NCBI RefSeq assembly: GCF_900129115.1
Contig: NZ_FQUR01000007.1
Location: 232,874 to 296,873 of the forward strand
Length of the DNA: 64,000 nucleotides
From: Thermoanaerobacter uzonensis DSM 18761
GTDB lineage: Bacteria > Bacillota > Thermoanaerobacteria > Thermoanaerobacterales > Thermoanaerobacteraceae
Direction: 5' to 3'
A program made the translations under genes and the position numbers. Under the pieces are notes generated by a model, which saw nothing but the letters and a program-made list of their open reading frames with translations, was not told where the DNA came from and made no database searches. Of the stretch, positions 31,216 through 41,001 are shown piece by piece. The first letter of the stretch is position 1, and every line of letters begins with the position of its first letter.

Positions 31216-31665
31216 GTGAAAAAGGTTTATGTAAAAGAAGAAGTGTGCGTGGGATGTAGATTATGTGAAGTATACTGTATTACATCTCATTCAAAATATA
31301 AAGATGTTTTAAAAGCATATAAGTTGGAACCCCAAAGGCCGACGCCACGAATTGTTATAGAGGAAAATAGACCTGTATCTTTTTCGCTTCAGTGTAGGCA
31401 TTGCGATGATGCGCCATGCGTTAAATCATGCATTACAGGAGCGATGCGAAAAGATCCATTAACAGGTGTTGTAACTTGTGACACAGATAAATGTGTTGGA
31501 TGCTGGACTTGCGTGCTTGTATGTGAGTTTGGTGCAATCATAAGAGATGTAAATAATAAGGTTGCATCAAAATGTGACTTATGTGCTGAAGCAGGAGAAC
31601 CGGCTTGTGTCAAGAATTGTCCTAATGAGGCACTTGTCTATAGTGAAGGAGGCATTTTTGTATGA
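31216..31665 (+). CDS. 4Fe-4S ferredoxin-type electron transfer subunit
   Basis: This 149-residue iron-sulphur protein has four cysteine clusters: 'CVGCRLCEVYC', 'CRHCDDAPCVKSC', 'CVGCWTCVLVCE' and 'CDLCAEAGEPACVKNC'. The pattern matches the DmsB/HycB-like family with up to four clusters. Within this operon it most likely carries electrons from the flavin oxidoreductase to the glutamate synthase barrel. GTG 31216 follows GGAGG. Confidence 0.9.
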   Translation: MKKVYVKEEVCVGCRLCEVYCITSHSKYKDVLKAYKLEPQRPTPRIVIEENRPVSFSLQCRHCDDAPCVKSCITGAMRKDPLTGVVTCDTDKCVGCWTCVLVCEFGAIIRDVNNKVASKCDLCAEAGEPACVKNCPNEALVYSEGGIFV

Positions 31666-32927
31666 GAATAGTAATAATTGGTAATTCTGTTGCAATGGTA
31701 GGTGCAGTAGAGGCAATAAGAAAATATGATACGAGTTCTGAAATAATTGTTATTTCAGATGAAACATATAACGTGTATTCAAGGCCCCTTATATCTTATT
31801 ATCTTGGGAATTTAGTTTCTGAAGACAAAATGATATATAGAGAGAAAGATTTTTACCGCAAAAATAAAGTAGAAACTGTATTTGGTATTAAGGCTATTTC
31901 TATTGATGAAAGAAAAAAAGAAGTGCATCTTGAAAACGGAGACAGCATAAGTTTTGACAAACTTCTCATTGCAACGGGCGGGAAACCTATAATACCTCCA
32001 GTAGAAGGATTGAATAAAAAAAATGTTCATACTTTTATTAAAATGGACGATGCTAAAAAATTAAAGGAAGCTGCCAAGCCGGGTTCAAAAGCTGTAATTG
32101 TAGGGGGTGGTCTCATCGGATTCAAAGCAGCAGAAGGTCTTCACCATTTAGGGGTAGATGTAACAATAGTTGAACTTGCCGATAGAATTTTAAGTACAAT
32201 TCTTGATGCAGAAGGAGCATCTTTGGTATCTCAAAGTCTTCAGAATGACGGCATAAAAATAATTACGGGAACAACGGTGGATAAAATCATAGGAGATGAA
32301 TATGTTAAAGGGGTTTTGCTCAAAAATGGGCAGGAATTAGAAGCCGATAATCTTATTATCGCGATAGGTGTTGTGCCAAACGTTGATGTTGTAAAAAACA
32401 CATCAATTTCTATAAACCGTGGTATTTTAGTAGATAACACTATGAAAACAAGCGTTGAAGATGTATATGCAGCAGGAGATGTAGCCGAAGGTTATGATAT
32501 GCTTGTTGAGTCAAATAGGGTTGTGCCAATATGGCCAAATGGATACATGCAAGGGGAAATTGCAGGGCTTAACATGATTGGTATAAATAAAAGTTTTAAA
32601 GGAATTTTCCCTATGAACTCAATAGGTTATAAAAATACAAATATGATAACAGCTGGTATAACAAATCCACAGCAGCAGGAATTTGAGATTATCTCTAAAA
32701 TTGATCATAACAGAAAGTATTATAAAAAATTTGTGGTAAAAGAAAATAGGTTAGTAGGATTTATATTAATTAATGATATTGATAGGGCTGGATTATTTAC
32801 TGGGTTTATAAAAAACGAAACGGATATAACTCCATTTAAGAAGTATCTTTTAAATGATGATTTTGGATTCATATATTTGCCAAAAGAATTAAGAAAGGCA
32901 AAAATGCTTGACCTGGAGGTGGTATGA
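31662..32927 (+). CDS. FAD-dependent NAD(P)H oxidoreductase
   Basis: This 421-residue pyridine-nucleotide-disulphide-type flavoprotein has a first FAD site 'IVIIGNSVAMVGAVEAI', a second nucleotide fold 'AVIVGGGLIGFKAAEGL' and the FAD 'VEDVYAAGDVAEGYD' motif. In the split glutamate synthase this protein replaces GltD, taking electrons from NAD(P)H. It overlaps the ferredoxin gene by 4 bp and the next gene by 4 bp. The first nucleotide motif has Asn-Ser in place of the second Gly of GxGxxG, a variation known in this group. Confidence 0.92.
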   Translation: MRIVIIGNSVAMVGAVEAIRKYDTSSEIIVISDETYNVYSRPLISYYLGNLVSEDKMIYREKDFYRKNKVETVFGIKAISIDERKKEVHLENGDSISFDKLLIATGGKPIIPPVEGLNKKNVHTFIKMDDAKKLKEAAKPGSKAVIVGGGLIGFKAAEGLHHLGVDVTIVELADRILSTILDAEGASLVSQSLQNDGIKIITGTTVDKIIGDEYVKGVLLKNGQELEADNLIIAIGVVPNVDVVKNTSISINRGILVDNTMKTSVEDVYAAGDVAEGYDMLVESNRVVPIWPNGYMQGEIAGLNMIGINKSFKGIFPMNSIGYKNTNMITAGITNPQQQEFEIISKIDHNRKYYKKFVVKENRLVGFILINDIDRAGLFTGFIKNETDITPFKKYLLNDDFGFIYLPKELRKAKMLDLEVV

Positions 32928-33655
32928 TGAAAACCATAAATGCGTCAGGAATCTATTATAGAGACCTTAATGAAATAATTAAAGAGTTAGTTCGTGCTGG
33001 TGAAGATATAATTAATTTGAAAAATGTTAATGGTCAACGATATATAGGAGATAATCTATCTGGGACTACCAAAATAAATATCGAAGGTACACCTGGGAAT
33101 GACATGGCAGCTTTTATGGATGGACTTACAATAGAAGTTTTTGGTAATGGACAGGATGCAATAGGAAATACAATGAACGATGGGAATATTATTATACATG
33201 GACATGCAGGTGATGTCGTTGGTTACGGGATGAGGGGTGGATCTATCTATATAAAAGATAATGTTGGTTATAGAGTTGGCATACACATGAAAGAATACAA
33301 AGATAAAGTTCCTGTAATAGTTATTGGAGGAAGTGCGGGAGACTTCTTTGGTGAATATATGGCAGGTGGATGCATGATTGTACTGAACTTAAAAAATGAT
33401 GAAAATATAGTTGGAGAATATTGTGGTACAGGGATGCACGGAGGAGTTATATATTTGAGAGGAGATGTAGAAGACTATAAACTTGGGAAAGAGGTTATTA
33501 AGGAAAAGATAGATGACAAAGATTACGCGTTTATCCAAAAGTATGTTGAAAATTTTTGTCAATATTTTGATTATGATTTTCAAAAGATTATGAATCATTC
33601 TTTTGTCAAGTTGCATCCGATAGGCAAAAGGCCCTATGGAAATATGTATGCATAA
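32924..33655 (+). CDS. Glutamate synthase GXGXG (beta-helix) domain protein
   Basis: This 243-residue protein corresponds to the C-terminal right-handed beta-helix of GltB. It has repeated Gly motifs such as 'GNTMNDGNIIIHGHAGDVVGYGMRGG', 'GVHMKEYKDKVPVIVIGGSAGDFFGEYMAGG' (in sequence 'RVGIHMKEYKDKVP') and 'GTGMHGGVIYLRG'. ATG 32924 overlaps the previous stop as ATGA; ATG 32927, three bases on, has better spacing from GGAGGTGG and could be the actual start. It completes the five-gene operon. Confidence 0.88.
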   Translation: MMKTINASGIYYRDLNEIIKELVRAGEDIINLKNVNGQRYIGDNLSGTTKINIEGTPGNDMAAFMDGLTIEVFGNGQDAIGNTMNDGNIIIHGHAGDVVGYGMRGGSIYIKDNVGYRVGIHMKEYKDKVPVIVIGGSAGDFFGEYMAGGCMIVLNLKNDENIVGEYCGTGMHGGVIYLRGDVEDYKLGKEVIKEKIDDKDYAFIQKYVENFCQYFDYDFQKIMNHSFVKLHPIGKRPYGNMYA

Positions 33656-33660
33656 AATTA

Positions 33661-33689
33661 TTTTAATTCTTTTGGATTTGTGGTATAAT
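33661..33689 (+). promoter_or_regulatory. promoter of the thiamine genes
   Basis: The extended -10 TGGTATAAT (TATAAT 33684-33689) has a poor -35 (TTTTAA, 17-bp spacing). The TPP riboswitch begins about 35 nt downstream. Confidence 0.55.
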
Positions 33690-33724
33690 TAGTTTAGACA
33701 ATTTAGACAAAACTTAATATGACA

Positions 33725-33811
33725 AGTGCTAGGGGAGCCATAAATGGCTGAGAGGGGATTTGTTCCCGACCCTTTGAACCTGAACAGGGTAATGCCTGCG
33801 CAGGGAAGCAC
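33725..33811 (+). promoter_or_regulatory. TPP riboswitch (THI element)
   Basis: The conserved core is plain: GGGGAGCC, GGCTGAGA, CCCTTTGAACCTGA, CAGGGTAATGCCTGCG and CAGGGAAG, in order. The closing stem P1 pairs GTGCT (33726-33730) with AGCAC (33807-33811). It controls the downstream thiamine genes. Confidence 0.97.
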
Positions 33812-33833
33812 GTTTTACGAAGTTTGTAAAAAG

Positions 33834-33869
33834 TGCTCACCTGAACAGGTGAGCATAATTTATTATTTT
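33834..33869 (+). terminator. expression platform terminator of the TPP riboswitch
   Basis: A 9-bp stem TGCTCACCT/AGGTGAGCA with GAAC loop is followed by a T-rich run. Without TPP, AAAAAGTGCT (about 33829-33838) can instead pair with AGCACGTTTT (33807-33816), the 3' arm of P1, opening the terminator. So ligand binding favours termination. Confidence 0.75.
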
Positions 33870-33881
33870 GGAGGTGGTCAT

Positions 33882-34676
33882 ATGAAGTTAGTCCTTACTA
33901 TTGCCGGTTCTGACTCTGGGGGAGGAGCAGGTATACAGGCAGATTTAAAGACTTTTTCAGCACATGGAGTATACGGCATGAGTGTCATTACTTCAATAAC
34001 AGCGCAAAATACCATGGGGGTTTTAGGGATTGAGGATGTAAGTCCTGATATGGTGTATTTGCAGATGAAGGCAATTTTTGAGGATTTGTATCCCGATGCA
34101 GTGAAGATAGGCATGGTATCTAATGAAGACATTATTAAGATGATTGCAAAAGGATTAAAAGATTACAATGTAAAAAATGTTGTGCTGGACCCTGTCATGA
34201 TTTCAAAGAGTGGAAGCTATTTATTGAAGCCGGAAGCAGTGGAGGCTTTGAAAAAGGAATTGATTTCTTTAAGCCTTGTAGTTACGCCAAATCTTATGGA
34301 GGCAGGAGAATTAATTGGAAAAGAAATTAAAAATATATCGGATATGAAGGAAGCGGCTAAGAAAATTCTAGATTTTGGGGCAAAAGCAGTAATTGTAAAA
34401 GGTGGACATCTTACAGGAGATGCTTTAGATGTGTTTTACGATGGAAAAGAGTTTTATGAAATTACATCAGAGAGGATTGATACTAAAAACACTCATGGTA
34501 CAGGCTGTACATTTTCTTCAGCTATAGCTGCCAATATCGCTTTAGGCTATGATTTAGTTGAATCAATAAAAAGAGCGAAAGCATACATTACAGGGGCTAT
34601 AAAACATTCATTGGCCATAGGGCATGGAGTAGGTCCCACCAACCATTTTTGGAATATAAAAATAAGGGAGGTGTGA
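33882..34676 (+). CDS. thiD: Hydroxymethylpyrimidine/phosphomethylpyrimidine kinase
   Basis: This 264-residue ribokinase-family enzyme phosphorylates HMP twice to HMP-PP for thiamine synthesis. Signatures are '[21 protein letters not shown]' (substrate loop), '[11 protein letters not shown]', '[12 protein letters not shown]', 'AVIVKGGH' and the anion hole '[13 protein letters not shown]' with catalytic Cys. ATG 33882 is preceded by GGAGGTGG. Longer in-frame frames start inside the riboswitch and are not real. Confidence 0.96.
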   Translation: MKLVLTIAGSDSGGGAGIQADLKTFSAHGVYGMSVITSITAQNTMGVLGIEDVSPDMVYLQMKAIFEDLYPDAVKIGMVSNEDIIKMIAKGLKDYNVKNVVLDPVMISKSGSYLLKPEAVEALKKELISLSLVVTPNLMEAGELIGKEIKNISDMKEAAKKILDFGAKAVIVKGGHLTGDALDVFYDGKEFYEITSERIDTKNTHGTGCTFSSAIAANIALGYDLVESIKRAKAYITGAIKHSLAIGHGVGPTNHFWNIKIREV

Positions 34677-34679
34677 GAT

Positions 34680-35321
34680 ATGGACTTAACCCTTTATGCT
34701 ATAACGGATAGGTCTTACATAAAGGATATGGATATTGCTGACGCAGTAGAATTAGCAATAAAAGGCGGTGCAACAGTAATTCAACTGAGGGAAAAAGACA
34801 TATCAAGTAGGGAATTTTATGAAATTGCTCTTAAAGTTAAAGAAGTGACAAAAAGAAATAAAATTCCTCTCATTATTAACGACAGAGTGGATATAGCTTT
34901 GGCGGTGGATGCAGATGGAGTTCACGTTGGACAGGAGGATTTGCCAGCAGATGTTGTAAGGAGAATGATAGGTCCTCATAAAATAGTAGGGGTATCAGCG
35001 AGGACAGTGGAAGAAGCTTTAAAAGCACAAAGGGATGGAGCGGATTATTTAGGGGTAGGTGCGGTGTTTAAGACTCCAACAAAGCCGGAAGCGGAAGCCA
35101 TTGGAATAGAAGGGCTGAAAAAGATAAAAGAGACAGTCATTATTCCCGTAGTTGCAATAGGAGGTATAACGAAGGATAATGCTTATGAAGTCATGTTAAA
35201 GTCGGGAGTAGACGGGATATCTTCAGTTTCAGCTGTATTTTATGGGGATATAGAAAACAATACAAGAAAACTTTTGGAGGTTATAGCAAAAGCGATAAAC
35301 GATAGGAGGAATTTGAAATGA
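34680..35321 (+). CDS. thiE: Thiamine-phosphate synthase
   Basis: This 213-residue TIM barrel couples HMP-PP and HET-P to thiamine phosphate. Visible are '[14 protein letters not shown]', '[24 protein letters not shown]', '[14 protein letters not shown]', '[16 protein letters not shown]' and the phosphate-binding '[12 protein letters not shown]'. It starts 3 bp after thiD and overlaps thiM (ATGA). Confidence 0.97.
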   Translation: MDLTLYAITDRSYIKDMDIADAVELAIKGGATVIQLREKDISSREFYEIALKVKEVTKRNKIPLIINDRVDIALAVDADGVHVGQEDLPADVVRRMIGPHKIVGVSARTVEEALKAQRDGADYLGVGAVFKTPTKPEAEAIGIEGLKKIKETVIIPVVAIGGITKDNAYEVMLKSGVDGISSVSAVFYGDIENNTRKLLEVIAKAINDRRNLK

Positions 35322-36112
35322 AAAAAGAATTGTTGAAAATTTTAAGAGAGAAAAAGCCTTTAGTTCACCATATTACAAATATAGTTACTGTCAATGATTG
35401 TGCGAATATAACACTGGCTATAGGAGCACTGCCAGTCATGGCACATGCCTTGGAAGAAGTAGAAGAAATGGTAAGTGCAGCAGATGTTTTAGTTTTAAAT
35501 ATAGGTACTCTTACAAATGAACAAGTAGAAGCGATGATAAAGGCAGGGAAGGCTGCAAATAGACTTAAAGTACCAGTTATATTAGACCCTGTTGGAGCGG
35601 GAGCTACGAAGCTTAGGACACAAAGCTCAAAAAAGATATTAGAAGAGGTAAAAATTTCTGTGATAAAAGGGAATAGTGCTGAGATTTCAATACTTGCAGG
35701 TAAAGGTGGGAAGATACGCGGTGTAGAGTCTCAAGGCGGAGCAGATGATATTTCTGAAGCTGCAAAAGATTTAGCAAACGCGTACAATGTTGTAGTAGCA
35801 GTGTCAGGTGTTACTGACATAATTACTGATGGAAAAAGAATTGCGTATGTAAAAAATGGACATCCTATGATGGGTACTATCACCGGCACAGGCTGTATGC
35901 TTACCTCTGTAGTAGCAAGCTTCTGCGGAGTATGTGAAGATTATTTTGAAGCTACAGTAGAAGCTTTTGTAGCTTTTGGAATAGCAGGGGAAAGAGCTGC
36001 TCAAAGCAGTAATGTCAAAGGGCCCGGCAGTTTTAAAGTGACATTTTTTGATGAGATATATAATCTTACGCCGGAGATAATAGAAAAAGATAAAAAAATA
36101 ACTATCTCATAA
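35318..36112 (+). CDS. thiM: Hydroxyethylthiazole kinase
   Basis: This 264-residue kinase phosphorylates HET, feeding the thiazole half into ThiE. Motifs are '[32 protein letters not shown]', '[11 protein letters not shown]', 'VIKGNSAEI' and the catalytic-Cys anion hole '[13 protein letters not shown]'. It overlaps thiE by 4 bp. With thiD, thiE and cytX, the operon is one of salvage, not de novo synthesis, because no thiC or thiG is seen here. Confidence 0.97.
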   Translation: MKKELLKILREKKPLVHHITNIVTVNDCANITLAIGALPVMAHALEEVEEMVSAADVLVLNIGTLTNEQVEAMIKAGKAANRLKVPVILDPVGAGATKLRTQSSKKILEEVKISVIKGNSAEISILAGKGGKIRGVESQGGADDISEAAKDLANAYNVVVAVSGVTDIITDGKRIAYVKNGHPMMGTITGTGCMLTSVVASFCGVCEDYFEATVEAFVAFGIAGERAAQSSNVKGPGSFKVTFFDEIYNLTPEIIEKDKKITIS

Positions 36113-36140
36113 ATTTACTTTAAGAAAGCAGGTGTGAATT

Positions 36141-37319
36141 ATGAAAATTAAAAATTTTACCCTTTTTCTAATATGGGCAGGTGCAGCAATTTCAATTGCT
36201 GAAATTTATACAGGTTCCCTATTTGCACCTCTGGGTTTAACTAAAGGTTTGTTGGCTATTTTAATAGGTCATATTATTGGTACCTTATTTTTTTCACTGG
36301 GGGGTCTTATGTCATATATCCTTAACTTGCCAGCAATAAAATCAACAAAAGTTGTTTTAGGCAATAAGGGTACAGTTTTTTTAGGGGCATTAAACATTTT
36401 GCAATTGATTGGATGGACAGCAGTCATGATTATACAATCAGCAAAAGCTTTTAATGGTGCCATTGGTATGTCTGTTGGTGTAGGAATACTTTTTGTAGGC
36501 ATATCTGTTTTATTATGGTCACTATTTTTTGAAAGTGAAGCATACTGGGTAAATAACATTGCAGTAATATTGTTGTTTATATTGACTATTGGTGTTGTAG
36601 TATTTTTAAAGGGCGGGGAAATTTTAACACCAGAAGGTAGCATGAGTTTTGTAGATGCAATCGAACTTGCCGTTGCTATGCCTGTATCATGGCTGCCTTT
36701 AGTAGGAGATTATACGATCAACAGTGAAAATAGAAAATCTAGCTTTATGTATACATTTTTAGGTTATTTTATTGCAAGCTGTTTTATGTATTTTATAGGT
36801 CTTTTTGTTTCCTTAAAGACGGGAGGAAAAGATATAATTTCATATTTTGCATCAATAAAATCTGGGTTTGTACCATTGCTAATAATACTCTTATCAACAG
36901 TAACAACCACTTTTATGGATGTATACTCTGCTGCGATATCTACAATGGCAGTTATTAAAACAAGGCTCAGTAAAAAAGAGCTATTAGTAGTTTATTCGCT
37001 GATAGGTATCATAGCAGCATATTTGTTTCCAATTGATAAATATCAAAACTTTTTATATGCTATCGGTAGTGTATTTATTCCAGTATACACAGTAGTTTTT
37101 GTAGGCTTCTTTATATTAAAATATGAAGAAAGTGGGCACCTTAATATTCCTGCAGCTGTATCATCTATCATTGGAATTATTACGTATAATTACATGGTAT
37201 ATAATGGTACTTCATTATTGAAATGGTATCTAACTCCTACTATAACAACAATATTTTTGACTGCTTTGATTTATACTGTAACACAAACTTTTTTTAAGAG
37301 AAAAGAGAAAATTTTGTGA
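36141..37319 (+). CDS. cytX: Putative hydroxymethylpyrimidine transporter CytX
   Basis: This 392-residue NCS1-family permease has about 12 membrane segments. The opening 'FTLFLIWAGAAISIAEIYTGSLFAPLGL' is typical of the CytX group. CytX genes are known to be under TPP riboswitches and to sit next to thiM/thiE/thiD, which fits here. It would import HMP for ThiD. AGGTG precedes ATG 36141. Confidence 0.9.
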   Translation: MKIKNFTLFLIWAGAAISIAEIYTGSLFAPLGLTKGLLAILIGHIIGTLFFSLGGLMSYILNLPAIKSTKVVLGNKGTVFLGALNILQLIGWTAVMIIQSAKAFNGAIGMSVGVGILFVGISVLLWSLFFESEAYWVNNIAVILLFILTIGVVVFLKGGEILTPEGSMSFVDAIELAVAMPVSWLPLVGDYTINSENRKSSFMYTFLGYFIASCFMYFIGLFVSLKTGGKDIISYFASIKSGFVPLLIILLSTVTTTFMDVYSAAISTMAVIKTRLSKKELLVVYSLIGIIAAYLFPIDKYQNFLYAIGSVFIPVYTVVFVGFFILKYEESGHLNIPAAVSSIIGIITYNYMVYNGTSLLKWYLTPTITTIFLTALIYTVTQTFFKRKEKIL

Positions 37320-37438
37320 TTGATGAAATTTTAAAACTTTTAAGCGAGTTTGACCTAGCTCACTTCACAAACGTGAATGACTGTTTTAGACATGCTTGAG
37401 GGGATAAAATCCTTGTTTATCAAGTTTTAGAGGCGTCC

Positions 37439-37467
37439 TTGACATATTAAAAAAACTTTGATAAAAT
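37439..37467 (+). promoter_or_regulatory. promoter of the tRNA-Lys remnant/tRNA-Leu unit
   Basis: TTGACA (37439-37444), 17-bp spacer, TAAAAT (37462-37467). The remnant begins about 12 bp downstream. Confidence 0.8.
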
Positions 37468-37479
37468 GGTCTTGCGTAA

Positions 37480-37523
37480 ACTCTTAATCGTGGGGCTGGG
37501 ATTCGAGTCCCTAATGGCGCACC
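37480..37523 (+). pseudogene. truncated tRNA-Lys(CTT), 3' half only
   Basis: From ACTCTTAATC on, this copy follows the 3' half of tRNA-Lys(CTT) at 23162-23237. The last 22 nt before the final base are identical (T-arm and acceptor strand through CACC). The D-arm and 5' acceptor strand are absent, so it cannot fold. The final base is G instead of A. Confidence 0.85.
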
Positions 37524-37533
37524 GTTTTAATAT

Positions 37534-37618
37534 GCGGGCATGGCGGAACTGGCAGACGCGCCAGACTTAGGATCTGGTGGGGTTACCCGTGGGGGTTCAA
37601 GTCCCTTTGCCCGCACCA
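37534..37618 (+). tRNA. tRNA-Leu (anticodon TAG)
   Basis: Acceptor GCGGGCA/TGCCCGC, anticodon loop CTTAGGA, a long variable arm and encoded CCA. Confidence 0.95.
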
Positions 37619-37657
37619 ATGAAAATTTCAAATAGGGGAATATATGCTTGACAGAAA

Positions 37658-37684
37658 AATAATGCAGCAAGCATTATTTTTTTT
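37658..37684 (+). terminator. terminator after tRNA-Leu
   Basis: Stem AATAATGC/GCATTATT with a 5-nt loop runs into eight T. Confidence 0.85.
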
Positions 37685-37708
37685 GCATAAAATTATGACA
37701 GCGTAAGT

Positions 37709-37736
37709 TTGATTCACCGTTTTTTTATGTTATAAT
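37709..37736 (+). promoter_or_regulatory. promoter of tig
   Basis: TTGATT (37709-37714), 16 bp, TATAAT (37731-37736) with an upstream TG (extended -10). Confidence 0.7.
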
Positions 37737-37789
37737 ATTATAAGTTTAGAAGAGTTATACGAAAGAAAGAGAATAGGAGGATATACTTA

Positions 37790-39088
37790 ATGGGTGCGAG
37801 TCTTAAAAAATTAGAGAAAAGTGTTGCGACGATTGAACTTACAATACCAAGTGAAAAGTTTGAAGAGGGTTTAAATTTTGCTTTTAAAAAGAATGCATCT
37901 AAATTTAATGTGCCCGGCTTTAGAAGAGGAAAGGCTCCGAGAGTAATTGTAGAAAGATATTATGGTGAAGGTGTCCTTTACGAAGATGCTGTAGAGTATG
38001 TTTTTGACGAAGCGTACAAGGAAGCTCTTAAAACGTTTGATTTAGAGCCAGTAGATTATCCGGATATTAACATTTTACAAATTGGCAAAGGAAAAGACTT
38101 GATTTTAGAAGCAACTGTACCTGTCATGCCTGAGGTAGAGCTAGGTGAATATAAAGGCATAGAAATTGAAAAAATAGAGTATGATGTGTACGATGGGGAT
38201 GTAGAATACGAATTAGAAAAATTAAGAGAGCAAAATGCAAGAATTATACCTATTGAAGGAAGAGCAGCTGAAAGTGGAGATATTGCTGTAATAGACTTTG
38301 AAGGGTTTATTGACGGTGAACCTTTTGAAGGCGGTAAAGCTGAAAATTACGAATTAGAATTAGGTAGCAATACTTTTATTCCCGGGTTTGAGGACCAAAT
38401 AATAGGCCACAATGTAAATGAGACTTTTGATGTAAATGTTACTTTCCCTGAAGATTATAGAGTGGAAGAATTAAGAGGCAAATCAGCTGTTTTTAAAGTC
38501 ACTCTTAAGGCTTTAAATAAAAAAGAGCTGCCAGAGTTAGACGATGAATTTGCAAAAGATGTAAGTGAATTTGAGACATTAGAAGAGTTAAAAGCCGACA
38601 TAAGAAAAAAATTAGAAGAGAAAAATAAGTTAGAAGCAGAAAATGAGATGAAAGAAAAAGCAGTAATGAAAGTTGTGGAAAACGCAAAAGTTGATATACC
38701 AGATGTTATGGTGGAAAGGCAAATAGATATTTCTTTGAGGGATTTAGATTATAATTTGAGATATCAAGGGTTAGATTTAAATAGCTATTTATCAATTACA
38801 GGGAAGAGCTTAGAAGATTTAAGAAAAGAGATGTGGGATGGAGCTTTAAACAGAGTAAAAACTCAACTTGTCATAGACAAAATTGCCAAAGCGGAAAATA
38901 TTCAAGTTACAGAGGAAGAATTAGAAAGTAAATTAAAAGAGATGGCAGCGAATTACAGAATAAATTTGGAAGAATTCAAGAAAAGTCTTACTGAAAGCCA
39001 GATAAACAGCATAAAAGAGGATATAGCTTATTATAAGACGATTGACTTTATTTTCAGTGAGTGTAAAATAATAAGTAAAGAGGAGTGA
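37790..39088 (+). CDS. tig: Trigger factor (ribosome-associated chaperone and PPIase)
   Basis: This 432-residue chaperone meets nascent chains at the ribosome exit. The ribosome-binding motif is visible as '[21 protein letters not shown]' (residues about 40-60). The central FKBP domain shows '[32 protein letters not shown]' (about 160-195), and a helical C-terminal domain follows. TAGGAGG precedes ATG 37790. The tig-clpP-clpX-lon order is the standard proteostasis cluster. Confidence 0.97.
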   Translation: MGASLKKLEKSVATIELTIPSEKFEEGLNFAFKKNASKFNVPGFRRGKAPRVIVERYYGEGVLYEDAVEYVFDEAYKEALKTFDLEPVDYPDINILQIGKGKDLILEATVPVMPEVELGEYKGIEIEKIEYDVYDGDVEYELEKLREQNARIIPIEGRAAESGDIAVIDFEGFIDGEPFEGGKAENYELELGSNTFIPGFEDQIIGHNVNETFDVNVTFPEDYRVEELRGKSAVFKVTLKALNKKELPELDDEFAKDVSEFETLEELKADIRKKLEEKNKLEAENEMKEKAVMKVVENAKVDIPDVMVERQIDISLRDLDYNLRYQGLDLNSYLSITGKSLEDLRKEMWDGALNRVKTQLVIDKIAKAENIQVTEEELESKLKEMAANYRINLEEFKKSLTESQINSIKEDIAYYKTIDFIFSECKIISKEE

Positions 39089-39093
39089 TTATT

Positions 39094-39681
39094 ATGAGTC
39101 TTGTACCTATTGTTGTAGAGCAGACAAATAGAGGTGAACGTTCTTACGATATATTTTCTCGCCTTTTGAAAGACAGAATTGTATTTTTAGGAGAAGAAAT
39201 AAATGATACTACAGCAAGTTTAGTTATTGCACAGCTTTTGTTCTTGGAAGCTGAAGACCCTGATAAAGACATCTGGCTTTATATAAATAGTCCAGGAGGC
39301 TCGATAACAGCAGGTTTTGCCATTTATGACACAATGCAGTATATAAAACCGGATGTAGTGACTCTATGTGTTGGAATGGCGGCATCGATGGCTGCATTTT
39401 TACTGGCAGCAGGTGCGAAAGGGAAAAGATTTGCACTTCCTAATAGCGAAATAATGATACATCAGCCTTTAGGAGGCATGCAGGGGCAAGCTACTGACAT
39501 TAAAATTCATGCTGAAAGGATATTAAAATTAAGAGATAAGTTGGATAAAATACTTGCAGAAAATACGGGGCAGCCTATTGAAAAGATAAAGGCAGATACT
39601 GAGAGGGACTTTTTCATGGACGCGGAGGATGCGAAAGCGTATGGCATTATAGACGAGGTTCTCATCAGGAATAAAAGATGA
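39094..39681 (+). CDS. clpP: ATP-dependent Clp protease proteolytic subunit
   Basis: This 195-residue serine peptidase forms the tetradecameric chamber used by ClpX. The catalytic triad is Ser98 ([11 protein letters not shown]), His123 (MIHQPLGG) and Asp172 (TERDFFM). ATG 39094 is chosen because AGAGGAG lies 8 nt upstream; an in-frame GTG at 39085 overlaps the ribosome site. Confidence 0.98.
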   Translation: MSLVPIVVEQTNRGERSYDIFSRLLKDRIVFLGEEINDTTASLVIAQLLFLEAEDPDKDIWLYINSPGGSITAGFAIYDTMQYIKPDVVTLCVGMAASMAAFLLAAGAKGKRFALPNSEIMIHQPLGGMQGQATDIKIHAERILKLRDKLDKILAENTGQPIEKIKADTERDFFMDAEDAKAYGIIDEVLIRNKR

Positions 39682-39702
39682 TGCCCCAAAAGAGGTGAAA
39701 TT

Positions 39703-40977
39703 ATGGCCAAATATGATAATCAAAAACAACTAAAGTGTTCTTTTTGCGGGAAGACACAGGACCAGGTAAAGAGGCTAGTTGCAGGGCCTGGTGTATATAT
39801 TTGTGATGAATGCATTGAACTTTGTCAAGAAATTATAAATGAAGAATTTGAAGAAGACATTGATATGGGAATTGGAGAACTTCCTAAGCCAAAGGAAATA
39901 AAAGAATTTCTTGACCAATATGTAATTGGGCAGGAAAAAGCTAAAAAAGCTTTAGCTGTTGCTGTTTACAATCATTACAAGAGAATTAACAGCAGGATAA
40001 AGCCAGACGATGTAGAACTTCAAAAGAGCAATATTTTACTTTTAGGTCCCACAGGTTCTGGGAAAACCTTATTGGCTCAGACACTGGCAAAACTTCTAAA
40101 TGTTCCTTTTGCAATAGCTGATGCAACTTCTCTAACTGAGGCTGGATATGTAGGTGAAGACGTAGAGAATATACTTTTAAAGCTCATACAAGCAGCAGAT
40201 TATGACATAGAAAAAGCTGAAAAAGGTATAATTTATATTGACGAAATAGATAAAATAGCGAGAAAGTCAGAAAATCCTTCTATTACTCGTGACGTCTCAG
40301 GAGAAGGCGTACAACAGGCTTTGTTAAAAATTTTAGAAGGGACCATTGCAAATGTGCCGCCACAAGGTGGAAGAAAACATCCTCATCAAGAGTTTATACA
40401 AATTGACACAACTAATATATTGTTTATATGTGGTGGCGCTTTTGAAGGCATAGAAAAAATAATAGAATCCCGAATAGGGAAAAAGAGCTTAGGATTTGGA
40501 GCAGAAGTACAGAGCAGAAAAGAAAAAGACTTAAGCGAAATTTTAAGTCATATAATGCCACAGGACCTTCTTAAATTCGGTATGATACCAGAGTTTATAG
40601 GAAGGGTGCCAATAGTAGTTACATTAGACCCATTGAGTAAGGATGACTTAGTAAGAATTTTGACAGAGCCCAAAAATGCGCTGACAAAACAATACGAAAA
40701 ATTGTTTGAATTAGATGGTGTAAAGCTTGAATTTGATAAGAAAGCTTTAGGGCTCATTGCAGATATGGCTTTAGAGAGAAAGACCGGCGCAAGAGGATTA
40801 AGGGCAATCTTAGAGGAAATTATGTTGGATGTGATGTACGAAATACCATCCAGTGACAACATAGAAAAGTGTATAATTACAGAGGAGACGGTACTAAAGA
40901 AAGCTCCGCCAACATTGGTTTACTCAGATGCTCAAAAAGCCAAAAAGAAAATAAAAAAGACGGAGTCTGTTTCGTAA
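39703..40977 (+). CDS. clpX: ATP-dependent Clp protease ATPase subunit ClpX
   Basis: This 424-residue AAA+ unfoldase feeds ClpP. The N-terminal zinc-binding domain shows 'CSFCGKTQ...[10 protein letters not shown]'. Walker A is GPTGSGKT (residues about 111-118), Walker [11 protein letters not shown], the pore loop GYVGEDVE, and the ClpP-binding loop 'LIGRVP'-type site reads 'EFIGRVPIV' with the IGF region near '[13 protein letters not shown]'. AGAGGTG precedes ATG 39703, 21 bp after clpP. Confidence 0.98.
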   Translation: MAKYDNQKQLKCSFCGKTQDQVKRLVAGPGVYICDECIELCQEIINEEFEEDIDMGIGELPKPKEIKEFLDQYVIGQEKAKKALAVAVYNHYKRINSRIKPDDVELQKSNILLLGPTGSGKTLLAQTLAKLLNVPFAIADATSLTEAGYVGEDVENILLKLIQAADYDIEKAEKGIIYIDEIDKIARKSENPSITRDVSGEGVQQALLKILEGTIANVPPQGGRKHPHQEFIQIDTTNILFICGGAFEGIEKIIESRIGKKSLGFGAEVQSRKEKDLSEILSHIMPQDLLKFGMIPEFIGRVPIVVTLDPLSKDDLVRILTEPKNALTKQYEKLFELDGVKLEFDKKALGLIADMALERKTGARGLRAILEEIMLDVMYEIPSSDNIEKCIITEETVLKKAPPTLVYSDAQKAKKKIKKTESVS

Positions 40978-41001
40978 AAAATAGAGAATTTTTACATCAA
41001 T

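Noticed and set aside
33744..33881. N-terminal extension of thiD into the TPP riboswitch
   Set aside because: It would translate the aptamer and expression platform; GGAGGTGG is placed for ATG 33882.
37320..37438. Possible small RNA or riboswitch between cytX and the tRNA remnant
   Set aside because: Only short imperfect pairings (e.g. CTTGA/TCAAG) without a recognisable motif or terminator.
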